NCBI RefSeq assembly: GCF_000003605.2
Contig: NW_003128226.1
Span: forward strand, 1-24,058
Length of the DNA: 24,058 nt
Reading direction: 5' to 3'
Source: Saccoglossus kowalevskii
Lineage: Eukaryota; Hemichordata; Enteropneusta; Harrimaniidae
This document shows, piece by piece, positions 11,274 through 22,570 of the stretch. Position numbers and translations under genes: made by a program. A model generated the notes under the pieces. That model had not been told where the DNA came from. It saw nothing but the letters and a program-made list of their open reading frames with translations, and searched no databases. The stretch's first letter is position 1; each line of letters begins with the position of its first letter.

Positions 11274-11746
11274 CTGCTGAAGAGCCTATATTACAACGCT
11301 GCTGTAGAGCCTATATCACAATGCTTCTGTAGAGCCTTTATCACAACGCTGCTGTAGAGCCTATATCAAAATGCTGCTGTATGCCTATATCACAACGCTG
11401 CTGTAGAGCCTATATCAGAACCCTTCTGTAGAGCCTATATCACAATGCTGCTGAAGACACTATATCACAACACAGCTGAAGAGCCTATATCACAACGCTG
11501 CTGTAGAGCCTATATCACAATGCTGCTGTAGAGCCTATATCACAACGCTTCTGTAGAGCCTATATCACAACGCTGCTGTAGAGCCTATATCACAACGCTG
11601 CTGAAGAGCCTATATCACAACGCTGCTGTAGAGCCTTTATCACAACGCTGCTCTAGTGCCTATATCACAATGCTTCTGTAGAGCCTATATCACAACGCTG
11701 CTGTAGGCCTATATCACAACGCTGCTGTAGAGCCTATATCACAACG
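11274..11746. repeat. 473-bp tandem duplication, second half
   Basis: This is the direct continuation and near-identical partner of 10801-11273, starting at the AAGAGC-joined unit and ending just before the CTGCAGAAGAGCC unit. A related single copy, including the CTCTAGTGCC unit, occurs near 16.7-17.06 kb. Confidence 0.85.
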
Positions 11747-12270
11747 CTGCAGAAGAGCCTATATCACAACGCTTCTGTAGAGCCTATATCACAATGCTGC
11801 TGTACAGCCTATATCACAACGCTTCTGTAGGGCCTATATCACAACGCTGCTGTAGAGCCTATATCACAACGCTTCTGTAGGGCCAATATCACAACGCTGC
11901 TGTAGAGCCTATATCACAACGCTGCTGTAGAGCCTATATCACAACGCTTCTGTAGAGCCTATATCACAATGCTGCTGAAGAGCCTATATCACAACGCTGC
12001 TGTAGAGTCTATATCACAACGCTGCTGTAGAGCCTATATCGCAATGCTTCTGTAGAGCCTAAATCGCAACGCTGCTGTAGAGCCTATATCACAATGCTTC
12101 TGCACAGCCTATATCGCAACGCTGCTGTAGAGCCTATATCACAACGCTGCTGTAGAGCCTATATCACAACGCTGCTGTAGAGCCTATATCACAATGCTTC
12201 TGTAGAGCCCAAATCGCAACGCTGCTGTAGAGCCTATATCACCACGCTGCTGAAGAGCCTATATCACAAC
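11747..12270. repeat. Block with CGCAATGCTTCTG and TGCACAGCC units, copy 1
   Basis: This series has TATATCGCAAT, CTAAATCGCAAC, TGCACAGCC (12101), CCCAAATCGC and TATCACCACGCTG (ACCACG at 12241). It recurs in order at about 13.70-14.21 kb (TGCACA at 14045, ACCACG at 14185, offset 1944) and at about 17.07-17.60 kb (TGCACAG at 17434, a further 3389 bp on). The CGC in TATATCGCAAC and AAATCGCAAC is a variant core restricted mainly to these three places. Confidence 0.8.
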
Positions 12271-12393
12271 GCTTCTGTTAAGCCAATATCACAACGTTTC
12301 TGTTAAGCCTATATCACAACGTTGCTGTAGAGCCTATATCACAACGCTGCCGAAAGGCGAATATCACAACGCTGCTGTAGAGCCTATATCACA

Positions 12394-14620
12394 ACGTTTC
12401 TGTAGAGCCTATATCACAATGCTGCTGTAGAGCCTATATCACATGCTGCTGTAGAGCCTATATCACATGCTGCTGTAGAGCCTATATCACAACGCTTCTG
12501 TACAGCCTATATCACAACGTTTCTGTAGAGCCTATATCACAATGCTGCTGTAGAGCCTATATCACAACGCTTCTGTACAGCCTATATCACATGCTGCTGT
12601 AAAGCCTATATCACAACGCTGCTGTACAGCCTATATCACAACGCTGCTGTACAGCCTATATCACAATGCTGCTGTACAGCCTATATCACAACGCTGCTGT
12701 ACAGCCATTATCACAATGCTGCTGTAGAGCCTATATCACAACGCTGCTGTAGAGCCTATATCAAAACGCTGCTGTAGGCCTATATCACAACGCTGCTGAA
12801 GAGCCTATATTACAATGCTTCTGTAGAGCCTATATCACAACGCTGCTGTACAGCCTATATCACAACGCTTCTGTAGAGCCTATATCACAACGCTGCTGAA
12901 GAGCCTATATTACAACGCTGCTGTAGAGCCTATATCACAACGCTTCTGTACAGCCTATATCACAACGCTGCTGTAGGCCTATATCACAACGCTGCTGTAG
13001 AGCCTATATCACAACGCTGCTGAAGAGCCTATATCACAACGCTTCTGTAGAGCCTATATCACAACGCTGCTGTACAGCCTATATCACAACGCTTCTGTAG
13101 GGCCTATATCACATGGCTGCTGTAGAGCCTGTATCACAACGCTTCTGTAGGGCCAATATCACAACGCTGCTGAAGAGCCTATATTACAACGCTTCTGTAG
13201 AGTCTATATCACAACGCTGCTGTACAGCCCATATCACAACGCTTCTGTAGAGCCTATATCACAACGCTGCTGAAGAGCCTATATTACAACGCTGCTGTAG
13301 AGCCTATATCACAAGGCTTCTGTACAGCCTATATCACAACGCTTCTGTAGAGCCTATATCACAACGCTGCTGTACAGCCTATATCACAACGCTTCTGTAG
13401 AGCCTATATCACAATGCTTCTGTAGAGCCTTTATCACAACGCTGCTGTAGAGCCTATATCAAAACGCTGCTGTATGCCTATATCACAACGCTGCTGTAGA
13501 GCCTATATCAGAACGCTTCTGTAGAGCCTATATCACAATGCTGCTGAAGACGCTATATCACAACACAGCTGAAGAGCCTATATCACAACGCTGCTGTAGA
13601 GCCTATATCACAATGCTGCTGTAGAGCCTATATCACAACGCTTCTGTAGAGCCTATATCACAACGCTGCTGTAGAGCCTATATCACAACGCTGCTGAAGA
13701 GCCTATATCACAACGCTTCTGTAGAGCCTATATCACAATGCTGCAGTACAGCCTATATCACAACGCTTCTGTAGGGCCTATATCACAACGCTGCTGTAGA
13801 GCCAATATCACAACGCTTCTGTAGGGCCAACATCACAACGCTGCTGTAGAGCCTATATCACAACGCTGCTGTAGAGCCTATATCACAACGCTTCTGTAGA
13901 GCCTATATCACAACGCTGCTGAAGAGCCTATATCACAACGCTGCTGTAGAGCCTATATCACAACTCTGCTGTAGAGCCTATATCGCAATGCTTCTGTAGA
14001 GCCTAAATCGCAACGCTGCTGTAGAGCCTATATCACAATGCTTCTGCACAGCCTATATCGCAACGCTGCTGTAGAGCATATATCACAACTCTGCTGTAGA
14101 GCCTATATCACAACGCTGCTGTAGAGCCTATATCACAATGCTTCTGTAGAGCCCAAATCGCAACGCTGCTGTAGAGCCTATATCACCACGCTGCTGAAGA
14201 GCCTATATCACAACGCTTCTGTAGAGCCTATATCACAATGCTTCTGTAGAGCCTATTTCACAATGCTGCTGTAGAGCCTATATCACAACGCTGCTGTATA
14301 GCCTATTTAACAACGCTGCTGAAGAGCCTATATCACAACGCTGCTGTAGGCCTCTATCACAACGCTTCTGTAGGCCTATATCACAACGCTTCTGTAGGGC
14401 CTATATTACAACGCTGCTGTAGAGCCTATATCACAACGCTGCTGTACAGCCTATATCACAATGCTTCTGTAGGGCCTATATCACAACGCTGCTGTAGAGC
14501 CTATATCACTACGCTTCTGTGGGGCCAATATCACAACGCTGCTGTAGAGCCTATATCACAACGCTGCTGTAGAGCCTATATCACGACGCTGCTGAAGAGC
14601 CTATATCACAACGCTGCTGT
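12394..14620. repeat. Higher-order block C, copy 2
   Basis: The first 0.9 kb matches 9928-10840 at an offset of 2466 bp. From about 12.65 kb it also matches 16.02-18.01 kb. The offset is 3365 bp at 12707 and 13112, 3265 bp at 13313 and 13564, and 3389 bp at 14045 and 14521. The changes of 100 and 124 bp equal four and five units. A four-unit insertion relative to copy 1 (offset 2466 to 2566) falls between 13200 and 13472. GGGGCCAATATC at 14521 recurs at 17910. Confidence 0.83.
13170..13980. repeat. 0.8-kb block, copy 1 (partner 1472 bp downstream)
   Basis: Landmarks ACAAGGCTTC (13311), GTATGCC (13472), CACAGCTGAAG (13564) and CAACTCTGCTG (13961) recur exactly 1472 bp later, at 14783, 14944, 15036 and 15433. 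The match ends near 13980, after which the two copies carry different units. The constant offset over about 0.8 kb shows no unit gain or loss since duplication. Confidence 0.85.
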
Positions 14621-14641
14621 AGAGCCTATATCACAACGCTG

Positions 14642-15452
14642 CTGAAGAGCCTATATTACAACGCTTCTGTAGAGCCTATATCACAACGCTGCTGTACAGC
14701 CTATATCACAACGCTTCTGTAGAGCCTATATCACAACGCTGCTGAAGAGCCTATATTACAACGCTGCTGTAGAGCCTATATCACAAGGCTTCTGTACAGC
14801 CTATATCACAACGCTTCTGTAGAGCCTATATCACAACGCTGCTGTACAGCCTATATCACAACGCTTCTGTAGAGCCTATATCACAATGCTTCTGTAGAGC
14901 CTTTATCACAACGCTGCTGTAGAGCCTATATCAAAACGCTGCTGTATGCCTATATCACAACGCTGCTGTAGAGCCTATATCAGAACGCTTCTGTAGAGCC
15001 TATATCACAATGCTGCTGAAGACGCTATATCACAACACAGCTGAAGAGCCTATATCACAACGCTGCTGTAGAGCCTATATCACAATGCTGCTGTAGAGCC
15101 TATATCACAACGCTTCTGTAGAGCCTATATCACAACGCTGCTGTAGAGCCTATATCACAACGCTGCTGAAGAGCCTATATCACAACGCTTCTGTAGAGCC
15201 TATATCACAATGCTGCAGTACAGCCTATATCACAACGCTTCTGTAGGGCCTATATCACAACGCTGCTGTAGAGCCAATATCACAACGCTTCTGTAGGGCC
15301 AATATCACAACGCTGCTGTAGAGCCTATATCACAACGCTGCTGTAGAGCCTATATCACAACGCTTCTGTAGAGCCTATATCACAACGCTGCTGAAGAGCC
15401 TATATCACAACGCTGCTGTAGAGCCTATATCACAACTCTGCTGTAGAGCCTA
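14642..15452. repeat. 0.8-kb block, copy 2
   Basis: This is the partner of 13170-13980 at an offset of 1472 bp, with only scattered single-base differences (for example GCCAATATC against GCCAACATC). A third related copy of part of it begins 1793 bp further on (GTATGCC at 16737, CACAGCTGAAG at 16829). Confidence 0.85.
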
Positions 15453-16019
15453 TATCACAACACTTCTGTAGAGCCTATATCGCAACGCTGCTGTAGGCCT
15501 ATATCACAACACTGCTGTAGAGCCTATATCACAACCCTTCTGTACAGCCTATATCACAACGCTTCTGTAGAGCCTATATCACAACGCTTCTGTAGAGCCT
15601 ATATCACAATGCTGCTGTAGACCTATATCACAACGCTGCAGTAGAGCCTATATCACAATGCTTCTGTACAACCTATATCACAATGATTCTGTACGGCCTA
15701 TATCACAATGCTGCTGTAGAGCCTATATCACAACGCTTCTGTAGAGCCTATATCACAACGCTGCTTTAGGTCTATATCACAACGCTGCTGTAGGCCTATA
15801 TCACAACGCTGCTGTAGAGCCTATATCACAACGCATCTGTAGAAGCCTATATCACAATGCTGCTGAGAGCCTATATTACAACGCTGCTGTAGAGCCTATA
15901 TCACAACGCTGCTGTACAGCCTATATCACAACGCTTCTGTAGAGCCTATATCACAACGCTGCTGAAGAGCCTATATTACAACGCTGCTGTAGAGCCTATA
16001 TCACAACGCTTCTGTACAG

Positions 16020-18010
16020 CCTATATCACAACACTTCTGTAGAGCCTATATCACAACGCTGCTGTACAGCCATTATCACAACGCTGCTGTAGAGCCTATA
16101 TCACAACGCTGCAGTAGAGCCTATATCAAAACGCTGCTGTAGGCCTATATCACAACGCTGCTGAAGAGCCTATATTACAACGCTTCTGTAGAGCCTATAT
16201 CACAACGCTGCTGTACAGCCTATATCACAACGCTTCTGTAGAGTCTATATCACAACGCTGCTGAAGAGCCTATATTACAACGCTGCTGTAGAGCCTATAT
16301 CACAACGCTTCTGTACAGCCTATATCACAACGCTGCTGTAGGCCTATATCACAACGCTGCTGTAGAGCCTATATCACAACGCTGCTGAAGAGCCTATATC
16401 ACAACGCTTCTGTAGAGCCTATATCACAACGCTGCTGTACAGCCTATATCACAACGCTTCTGTAGGGCCTATATCACATGGCTGCTGTAGAGCCTGTATC
16501 ACAACGCTTCTGTAGGGCCAATATCACAACGCTGCTGAAGAGCCTATATTACAACGCTGCTGTAGAGCCTATATCACAAGGCTTCTGTACAGCCTATATC
16601 ACAACGCTTCTGTAGAGCCTATATCACAACGCTGCTGTACAGCCTATATCACAACGCTTCTGTAGAGCCTATATCACAATGCTTCTGTAGAGCCTTTATC
16701 ACAACGCTGCTGTAGAGCCTATATCAAAACGCTGCTGTATGCCTATATCACAACGCTGCTGTAGAGCCTATATCAGAACGCTTCTGTAGAGCCTATATCA
16801 CAATGCTTCTGAAGACGCTATATCACAACACAGCTGAAGAGCCTATATCACAACGCTGCTGTAGAGCCTATATCACAATGCTGCTGTAGAGCCTATATCA
16901 CAACGCTTCTGTAGAGCCTATATCACAACGCTGCTGTAGAGCCTATTTCACAACGCTGCTGAAGAGCCTATATCACAACGCTGCTGTAGAGCCTTTATCA
17001 CAACGCTGCTCTAGTGCCTATATCACAATGCTTCTGTAGAGCCTATATCACAACGCTGCTGTAGGCCTATATCACAACGCTGCCGAAGAGCCTATATCAC
17101 AACGCTTCTGTAGAGCCTATATCACAATGCTGCTGTACAGCCTATATCACAACGCTTCTGTAGGGCCTATATCACAACGCTGCTGTAGAGCCTATATCAC
17201 AACGCTTCTGTAGGGCCAATATCACAACGCTGCTGTAGAGCCTATATCACAACGCTGTTGTAAAGCCTATATCACAACGCTTCTGTAGAGCCTATATCAC
17301 AACGCTGCTGAAGAGCCTATATCACAACGCTGCTGTAGAGCCTATATCACAACGCTGCTGTAGAGCCTATATCGCAATGCTTCTGTAGAGCCTAAATCGC
17401 AACGCTGCTGTAGAGCCTATATCACAATGCTTCTGCACAGCCTATATCGCAACGCTGCTGTAGAGCCTATATCACAACGCTGCTGTAGAGCCTATATCAC
17501 AACGCTGCTGTAGAGCCTATATCACAATGCTTCTGTAGAGCCCAAATCGCAACGCTGCTGTAGAGCCTATATCACCACGCTGCTGAAGAGCCTATATCAC
17601 AACGCTTCTGTAGAGCCTATATCACAATGCTTCTGTAGAGCCTATTTCACAATGCTGCTGTAGAGCCTATATCACAACGCTGCTGTAGAGCCTATATCAC
17701 AACGCTGCTGAAGAGCCTATATCACAACGCTGCTGTAGGCCTCTATCACAACGCTTCTGTAGGCCTATATCACAACGCTTCTGTAGGGCCCATATTACAA
17801 CGCTGCTGTAGAGCCTATATCACAACACTGCTGTACAGCCTATATCACAATGCTTCTGTAGGGCCTATATCACAACGCTGCTGTAGAGCCTATATCACTA
17901 CGCTTCTGTGGGGCCAATATCACAACGCTGCTGTAGAGCCTATATCACAACGCTGCTGTAGAGCCTATATCACGACGCTGCTGAAGAGCCTATATCACAA
18001 CGCTGCTGTA
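16020..18010. repeat. Higher-order block C, copy 3
   Basis: This block of about 2 kb matches 12.65-14.62 kb. The CCATTATCAC unit is at 16072, CACATGGCTG at 16477, ACAAGGCTTC near 16576, GTATGCC at 16737, CACAGCTGAAG at 16829, TGCACAG at 17434 and GGGGCC at 17910. Near 16540 it lacks four units present in copy 2. Near 17 kb it has the CTCTAGTGCC series of the 473-bp duplication, which copy 2 lacks, so it mixes features of copies 1 and 2. Confidence 0.82.
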
Positions 18011-18551
18011 GAGCCTATATCACAACGCTGCTGTAGAGCCTATATCACAACGCTGCTGTAGGCCTCTATCACAACGCTTCTGTAGGTCTATATCACAATG
18101 CTGCTGTAGAGCCTGTATCACAACGCTGCTGTAGAGCCTATACCACTACGCTTCTGTGGGGCCAATATCACAACACTTCTGTAGAGCCCATATCTCAACG
18201 CTCCAGTAAGCCTATATCACAATGCTACTGTTAAGTCTATATCACAACGCTGATGTAGAGCCTATATCACAATGCTGCTGTAGTCCTATATCACAACGCT
18301 GCTGTAGGACATATATCACAATGCTTCTGTAGAGCCTATATCACAACGCTGCTGCAGGTCTATATCACAACGCTGCTGTACAGCCTATATCACAACGCTG
18401 CTGTATTGCCTATATCACAACGCTTCTGTAGACCCTATATCACAACCCTGCTGTAGAGCCTACATCACAACGCTGCTGTAAAGCCAATATCACAATGCTG
18501 ATGTAGAGCCTATATCACAACGCTTCTGTAGAGCCTATATCACAATGCTGC

Positions 18552-19440
18552 TGTAGAGCCTATATCACAATGGTTCTGTAGGGCCTATATCACAATGCTG
18601 CTGTAGGCCTATATCACAACGCTGCTGTACAGCCTATATCACAACGCTTCTGTAGAGCCTATATCACAATGTTGCTGTAGGCCTATATCACAACGCTGCT
18701 GTAGAACCTATATCCCAATGCTTCTGTACAGCCTATATCACAACGCTTCTGTACAGCCTATATCACAACGCTTCTGTACAGCCTATATTACAACGCTTCT
18801 GTAGAGCTTATATCACAACGCTGCTGTAGAGCCTATATCACAATGCTGCTGTAGACCTATATCACAACGCTGCAGTAGAGCCTATATCACAACGCTTCTG
18901 TAGAGCCTATATCACAACGCTGCTGTACAGCCTATATCACAACACTTCTGTAGAGCCCATATCTCAACGCTCCAGTAGAGCCTATATCACAATGCTACTG
19001 TTAAGCCTATATCACAACGCTGCTGTAGAGCCTATATCACAATGCTGCTGTAGAACCTATATCACAACGCTGCTGAAGAGCTTATATCACAATGCTTCTG
19101 TACAGCCTATATCACAACGCTGCTGTAGAGCTTATATCACAACGCTGCTGTACAGCCTATATCACAACGCTGCTGTAGACCTATATCACAACGCTTCTGT
19201 AGAGCCTATATCACAACGCTTCTGTAGAGCCTATATCACAACGCTGCTGTAGAGCCTATATCACAACGCTGCTGTACAGCCTATATCACAACGCTTCTGT
19301 AGAGCCTATATCACAACGCTGCTGTACAGCCTATGTTCCAACACTTCTGTAGGGCCTATATCACAAAACTGTTGTAGAACCTATATCACGACGCTGCTGT
19401 AGAGCGTATATCACAACGCTGCTGTAGTCCTGTATCAAAA
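18552..19440. repeat. Segment shared with 9115-9600, copy 2, with 16-unit insertion
   Basis: Positions 18552-18917 match 9115-9480 at an offset of 9437 bp, and 19320-19440 match 9484-9604 at 9836 bp. The intervening stretch of about 400 bp includes CCCATATCTCAACGCTCCAG (ending 18974), a near copy of 18180-18290 at an offset of 769 bp, so the insertion was at least partly copied from about 0.8 kb upstream. Confidence 0.75.
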
Positions 19441-19799
19441 CGCTGCTGTAAGCCATATATCACAATGCTGCTGTTGTGACTATATCACAACGCTGCTGTA
19501 GGACCTATATCACAACGCTTCTGTAGAGCCTATATCACAACGCTTCTGAAGAGCCTATATTACAACGCTGCTGTAGAGCCTATCACAACGCTGCTGTACA
19601 GCCTATATCACAACGCTGCTGTAGGGCCTATATCACAACGCTTCTGTAGACCCTATATCACAACCCTGCTGTAGAGCCTATATCACAACGCTGCTGTAAA
19701 GCCAATATCATAATTCTGATGTAGAGCCTATATCACAACGCTTTTGTAGAGCCTATATCACAATGCTTCTGTAGGGCCTATATCACAACGCTGCTGTAG

Positions 19800-20225
19800 A
19801 GCCTATATCACAATGCTTCTGTAGGCCTATATCACAATGCTGCTGTAGGCCTATATCACAATGCTGCTGTAGAGCCTATATCACAATGTTTCTGTAGGGC
19901 CTATAACACAACGCTGCTGTAGAGCCTATATCACAACGCTTCTGTAGGCCTATATCACAATGCTGCTGTAGGCCTATATCACAACGCTGCTGTAGAGCAT
20001 ATATCACAACACTTCTGTAGACCTATATCACAACGCTGCTGTAGGCCTATATCACAATGCTGCTGTAGAGCCTATATCACAACGCTTCTGTAGAGCCTAT
20101 ATCACAACGCTTCTGTAGAGCCTATATCACAACTCTTCTGAAGAGCCTATATTACAATGCTGCTGTAGAGCCTATATCACAACGCTCCTGTAGGGCATAT
20201 ATCACGACGCTGCTGTCGAGCCTAT
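19800..20225. repeat. Zone D end block, copy 1
   Basis: This block of about 425 bp is nearly identical to 23633-24058 at a constant offset of 3833 bp. Landmarks are ATGTTTCTG at 19886 and 23719, CTATAACAC near 19910, and CTCCTG at 20185 and 24018. Its second part, from the TAGGC pair near 19940, is repeated at once at 20261-20546 with an offset of 321 bp (CTCCTG at 20506). Confidence 0.85.
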
Positions 20226-20247
20226 ATCACAATGCTGCTGTTGTGAC

Positions 20248-20569
20248 TATACCACAATGCTTCTGTAGGCCTATATCACAATGCTGCTGTAGGCCTATAT
20301 CACAACGCTGCTGTAGAGCATATATCACAACACTTCTGTAGACCTATATCACAACGCTGCTGTAGGCCTATATCACAATGCTGCTGTAGAGCCTATATCA
20401 CAACGCTTCTGTAGAGCCTATATCACAACGCTTCTGTAGAGCCTATATCACAACTCTTCTGAAGAGCCTATATTACAACGCTGCTGTAGAGCCTATATCA
20501 CAACGCTCCTGTAGGGCATATATCACGACGCTGCTGTCGAGCCTATATCACAATGCTGCTGTTGTGTCT
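20248..20569. repeat. 321-bp tandem copy of zone D units
   Basis: This copy of 13 units (several of them 24 bp, giving 321 rather than 325 bp) follows the same series upstream (about 19927-20247). Both contain the CATATATCAC unit, the TAGAC joint, CTTCTGAAGAGCC, CTCCTG and CTGTCGAGCC. They differ by very few bases, such as TGTTGTGAC against TGTTGTGTC after the last shared unit. Confidence 0.82.
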
Positions 20570-21099
20570 ATACCACAATGCTTCTGCAGGGCCTATATCA
20601 CAACGCTGCTGTAGAGCCTATATCACAACGCTGCTGTAGTGCCTATATCACAACACTTCTGTAGGGTCTATATCACAATGCTGCTGTAGGGCCTATATCA
20701 CAACGCTTCTGCAGCGCCTATATCATAACGCTGCTGTACAGCCTATATCACAGTGCTTCTGTACAGCCTATATCACAACGCTTCTGTAGAGCCTATATCA
20801 CAACGAATCTGTAGAGCTTATATCACAACGCTGCTGTAGAGCCTATATCACAATGCTGCTGTAGACCTATATCACAACGCTGCAGTAGAGCCTATATCAC
20901 AATGCTTCTGTAGGGCCTATATCACAACGCTGCTGTAGAGCCTATATCACAACACTGCTGTAGTGCCTATTTCACAACACTTCTGTAGGGCCTATATCAC
21001 AATGCTGCTGTAGAGCCTATATCACAACGCTGCTGTAGGGCCTATATCACAACGCTTCTGCAGGGCCTATATCACAACGCTGCTGTAGAGCCTATATCA

Positions 21100-21884
21100 C
21101 AACGCTGCTGTAGAGCCTATATCACAACGCTGCTGTACAGCCTACATGTATATCACAACGCTTCTGTAGAGCCTATATCACAACTTTGCTGTAGGCCTAT
21201 ATCACAACGCTGCTGTAGAGCCTATATAACAATGCTTCTGTACAGCCTATATCACAACGCTTCTGTACAGCCTATATCACAGCGCTTCTGTAGAGCCTAT
21301 ATCACAACGCTTCTGTAGAGCTTATATCACAACGCTGCTGTAGAGCCTATATCACAATGCTGCTGTAGACCTATATCACAATGCTGCAGTAGAGCCTATA
21401 TCACAACGCTTCTGTAGAGCCTATATCACAACGCTGCTGTACAGCCTATATCCCAACACTTCTGTAGGGCCTATATCACAATGCTTCTGTAGGGCCTATA
21501 TCACAACGCTGCTGTAGAGCCTATATCACAACGCTTCTGTAGGCCTATATCACAATGCTGCTGTAGGCCTATATCACAATGCTGCTGTAGATCCTATATC
21601 ACAATGGTTCTGTAGGGCCTATATCACAACGCTGCTTTAGAGCCTATATCACAACGCTTCTGTAGGCCTATATCACAATGCTGCTGTAGGCCTATATCAC
21701 AATGCTGCTGTAGAGCCTATATCACAACGCTTCTGTAGGGCCTATATCACAACGCTGCTGTAGAGCATATATCAAAACACTTCTGTAGACCTATATCACA
21801 ACGCTGCTGTAGGCCTATATCACAATGCTGCTGTAGAGCCTATATCACAACGCTTCTGTAGAGCCTATATCACAACGCTTCTGT
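21100..21884. repeat. Zone D 0.78-kb block, copy 1 (partner 1471 bp downstream)
   Basis: Landmarks are the 31-bp unit with CCTACATGTATATC at 21141, CTGCAGTAGAGCC at 21385, CCAACACTTCTG at 21453, ACAATGGTTC at 21601, GCTTTAGAGCC near 21634 and a GCATATATCAAAAC unit at 21765. All recur at exactly +1471 bp. The match fades near 21884, and later landmarks are displaced by a further 75 bp (CTCCTG at 21953 and 23499). Confidence 0.87.
21137..21167. repeat. 31-bp unit with a six-base insertion
   Basis: After a TACAGC joint the core reads CCTACATGTATATCACAACG, six bases longer than usual, containing ACATGT and partly repeating the TATA stretch. The same unit occurs once more at 22608-22638. Both lie inside the 1471-bp block pair, so a single insertion event followed by block copying explains them. 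Confidence 0.85.
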
Positions 21885-22570
21885 AGAGCCTATATCACAA
21901 CGCTTCTGAAGAGCCTATATTACAACGCTGCTGTAGAGCCTATATCACAACGCTCCTGTAGGGCCTATATCACGACACTGCTGTAGAGCCTATATCACAA
22001 TGCTGCTGTTGTGACTATATCACAATGTTTCTGTGGGGCCTATATCACAACGCTGCTGTAGAGCCTATATCACAACGCTGCTGTAGTGCCTATATCACAA
22101 CACTTCTGTAAGGCCTATATCACAATGCTGCTGTAGGGCCTATATCACAACGCTTCTGCAGGGCCTATATCACGACGCTGCTGTATAGCCTATATCACAA
22201 CCCTGCTGTAGAGCCTATATCACAACGCTGCTGTACAGCCTATATCACAACACTTCTGTAGAGCCTATATCACAACGTTGCTGTAGGCCTATATCACAAC
22301 GCTGCTGTAGAGCCTATATCACAATGCTTCTGTACAGCCTATATCATAACGCTTCTGTACAGCCTATATCACAACGCTTCTGCACAGCCTATATCACAAC
22401 GCATCTGTAGAGCTTTCATCACAACGCTGCTGTAGAGCCTATATCACAATGCTGCTGTAGACCTATATCACAACGCTGTAGTGGAGCCTATATCACAACG
22501 CTTCTGTAGAGCCTATATCACAACGCTGCTGTAGAGCCTATATCACAACGGTGCTGTAGTGCCTATATCA

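Larger units (their letters stand above)
9110..18165. repeat. Zone C: more uniform units with TACAGC and AAGAGC joints
   Basis: From about 9.1 kb the array is more uniform. Most units are 25 bp with TAGAGC joints, mixed in recurring order with TACAGC, AAGAGC (CTGCTGAAGAGCC) and TAGGGC joints, TATATTAC cores and alternating GCTGCTG and GCTTCTG cores. A 23-bp unit lacking two A residues (ATCACATGCTG) recurs near 9849, 9975, 10000, 10125, 12442, 12467 and 12590. TTAAGC and TAGGAC, common in zone A, are rare. Much of the zone consists of overlapping block copies annotated below. Their close similarity suggests more recent turnover than in zones A and B. Confidence 0.7.

Noticed and set aside
18992-19252. 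86-codon open frame
   Set aside because: The ATG comes from a CpG-decay core (AATGCT). The frame stays open only because of TTAAGC, AAGAGC and TACAGC joints and a 24-bp TAGAC unit. No protein family is recognisable.
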